A DNA stretch of 5,897 bases, taken from Sutterella sp. GTDB lineage: Bacteria; Pseudomonadota; Gammaproteobacteria; Burkholderiales; Burkholderiaceae_F. Positions 4,972 to 5,897 of this stretch are shown here, piece after piece. Made by a program: the position numbers and the translations under genes. The stretch covers positions 1-5,897 of the forward strand of contig DNBE01000018.1 in the NCBI GenBank assembly GCA_003543795.1, given 5' to 3'. The notes below the pieces were generated by a model that ran no database searches, was not told the origin of the DNA, and saw only the letters and a list, made by a program, of their open reading frames with translations. Position 1 is the first letter of the stretch, and each line of letters starts with the position of its first letter.

Positions 4972-5718
4972 ATGACGCAACACGATACCAAGACGACCGA
5001 TTTCGGGTTTAAGGACATTCCCGAAGACCAGAAAGCGCAAGAAGTTCATGCCGTCTTCGACTCGATCGCGGCCAATTACGACCGTATGAACGATATTCTT
5101 TCTTTCGGGCTTCATCGCGTATGGAAAAAGCGTTGTATCGAAAGCGCGGACCTCAAACCCGGCATGAAGGTGCTTGATTTAGCGAGCGGCACGGCCGATC
5201 TCGCGATGGCAGAAGCCGAGCGCGTGGGGGACTCGGGCGAAGTTTACGCGACGGACGTGAATCAGGCGATGCTCGATATCGGCGCCAAACGCATCGAGGA
5301 ACGTAAGTTACCCGTTAAAACGATGCTGTGCGACGCCGAAGCGATCGGTTTTGAAGATAATCATTTTGATGTCGTAACGGTCAGTTTCGGGCTCAGAAAC
5401 ATGACACATAAAGACCGCGTTCTCTCCGAAATGCTTCGGGTGCTAAAGCCAGGCGGTCGCGCGCTTATTCTTGAATTTTCGAAAGTCAACGCCTTCGTGC
5501 GACCGTTTTACGACATTTATTCGTTACGCGTCATGCCGTTAATCGGCAAGTGGGTCGCGCACGACGAAGAAAGCTATCGTTATCTTCCCGAATCGATCAG
5601 AAGGCATCCTTCTCAAGAAGTTTTGGCCGAGATGATGGGCAAAGCCGGGTTTACGGACGTTACGTGGCGCAACTTTACGTTCGGGGTTTGCGCTCTTCAT
5701 ATCGGGAAAAAGCCATGA
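4972..5718 (+). CDS. ubiE: Ubiquinone/menaquinone biosynthesis C-methyltransferase UbiE
   Basis: UbiE is a SAM-dependent methyltransferase that adds the ring C-methyl group in ubiquinone synthesis and, where present, in menaquinone synthesis. The 248 residues compare with 251 in E. coli. The first family signature YDRMNDILSFGLHRVW is at 36-51. The SAM-binding motif I is VLDLASGTADLA (67-78), with Ala where Gly is usual in GTGD. The acidic end of strand 2 is D95 in YATDVNQAML, and the second signature RVLKPGG...EFS spans 156-170. The start at 4972 follows a weak Shine-Dalgarno TGAAGA (4963-4968) and leaves a typical short polar N-terminus. It lies 32 nt after a tRNA-Arg gene and may share its transcript. 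Its stop overlaps the start of the next gene as ATGA, implying translational coupling. Whether the organism makes one quinone or both cannot be seen here. Confidence 0.97.
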   Translation: MTQHDTKTTDFGFKDIPEDQKAQEVHAVFDSIAANYDRMNDILSFGLHRVWKKRCIESADLKPGMKVLDLASGTADLAMAEAERVGDSGEVYATDVNQAMLDIGAKRIEERKLPVKTMLCDAEAIGFEDNHFDVVTVSFGLRNMTHKDRVLSEMLRVLKPGGRALILEFSKVNAFVRPFYDIYSLRVMPLIGKWVAHDEESYRYLPESIRRHPSQEVLAEMMGKAGFTDVTWRNFTFGVCALHIGKKP

Positions 5719-5897
5719 AACGGTTGTTATGCGCGTTTTTCTTTGCCGCGACACTCGCTTTGATGGCGACGCAAGCGGACGCGGGAATTCGGTTCGGCGG
5801 CGCGAAAACGTTCGGACGCTCGGCGCCTGCCCTCATTAAGAAAACGCCTGCCGCGCCCAAAGCGACCGCGCCCAAAGTGACGGCTCCTAAAGCGGCG
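5715..5897 (+). CDS. Secreted Tim44-like domain protein, N-terminal part
   Basis: The first 61 codons are present and the gene runs off the right edge. It begins inside the ubiE stop (ATGA at 5715-5718), so the two are probably co-translated. Residues 1-23 form a clear Sec signal peptide: MKR, a hydrophobic stretch (LLCAFFFAATLALMA) and a likely signal peptidase I site after ADA (21-23). The mature start GIRFGGAKTFGRSAP resembles the R-x-GGGKSxGRQ motif at the mature N-terminus of Tim44-like proteins that follow ubiE in Burkholderiales. Residues 45-59 are a Pro/Ala/Lys low-complexity stretch, PAAPK, ATAPK, VTAPK, probably a flexible linker. In that family the Tim44 domain lies at the C-terminus, outside this window, so the name rests on the N-terminus and position. 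Its function is unknown. Confidence 0.75.
   Translation, partial: MKRLLCAFFFAATLALMATQADAGIRFGGAKTFGRSAPALIKKTPAAPKATAPKVTAPKAA
5847..5891 (+). repeat. Three imperfect 15-bp tandem repeats encoding xxAPK
   Basis: Three consecutive 15-base units encode PAAPK, ATAPK and VTAPK within the Tim44-like gene. The amino-acid pattern is kept better than the DNA: the second and third units differ at several silent positions. This suggests an old repeat held by protein-level selection for a Pro/Lys/Ala linker. The array may continue beyond the window edge. Confidence 0.6.

Overview
This window looks like ordinary chromosomal housekeeping DNA from a betaproteobacterium, most likely Burkholderiales. A Sutterellaceae-like member is my guess, from the overall feel of the proteins and the moderate base composition. 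The order inference rests on atpD-atpC, then hemE-priA in the same direction, and on ubiE followed by a secreted Tim44-like protein. No mobile element, CRISPR array, phage gene or defence gene is visible.

Layout, left to right. The 3' end of atpD and the whole of atpC (F1Fo ATP synthase beta and epsilon subunits) end at a textbook intrinsic terminator. Between the two genes lies a long perfect stem-loop with a GCAA loop. A single-domain universal stress protein gene follows, with its own extended -10 promoter. Its stop codon overlaps that of a convergent minus-strand UPF0235/DUF167 (YggU-like) gene. That gene is separated by only 24 bp from the divergent hemE (uroporphyrinogen decarboxylase). 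A 267-bp AT-rich gap (about 34% GC overall, about 21-23% in its core) precedes priA (primosomal helicase). The gap carries a perfect DnaA box, a second DnaA-box match 12 bp away in the same orientation, and a full match to the IHF consensus. After priA comes a tRNA-Arg(CCG) gene with a perfect TATAAT -10 box and no convincing terminator, so it may be co-transcribed with ubiE (quinone C-methyltransferase). The ubiE stop overlaps, as ATGA, the start of a secreted Tim44-like gene that runs off the right edge.

How the genes fit together. ATP synthase, haem synthesis (hemE) and ubiquinone/menaquinone synthesis (ubiE) all serve respiratory energy metabolism. priA and the tRNA belong to replication restart and translation.

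The two points most worth a second look are the origin-like cluster of signals upstream of priA and PriA itself. PriA appears to lack most of the winged-helix domain between its N-terminal DNA-binding domain and its helicase core. I do not see a clearly new multi-gene system here.
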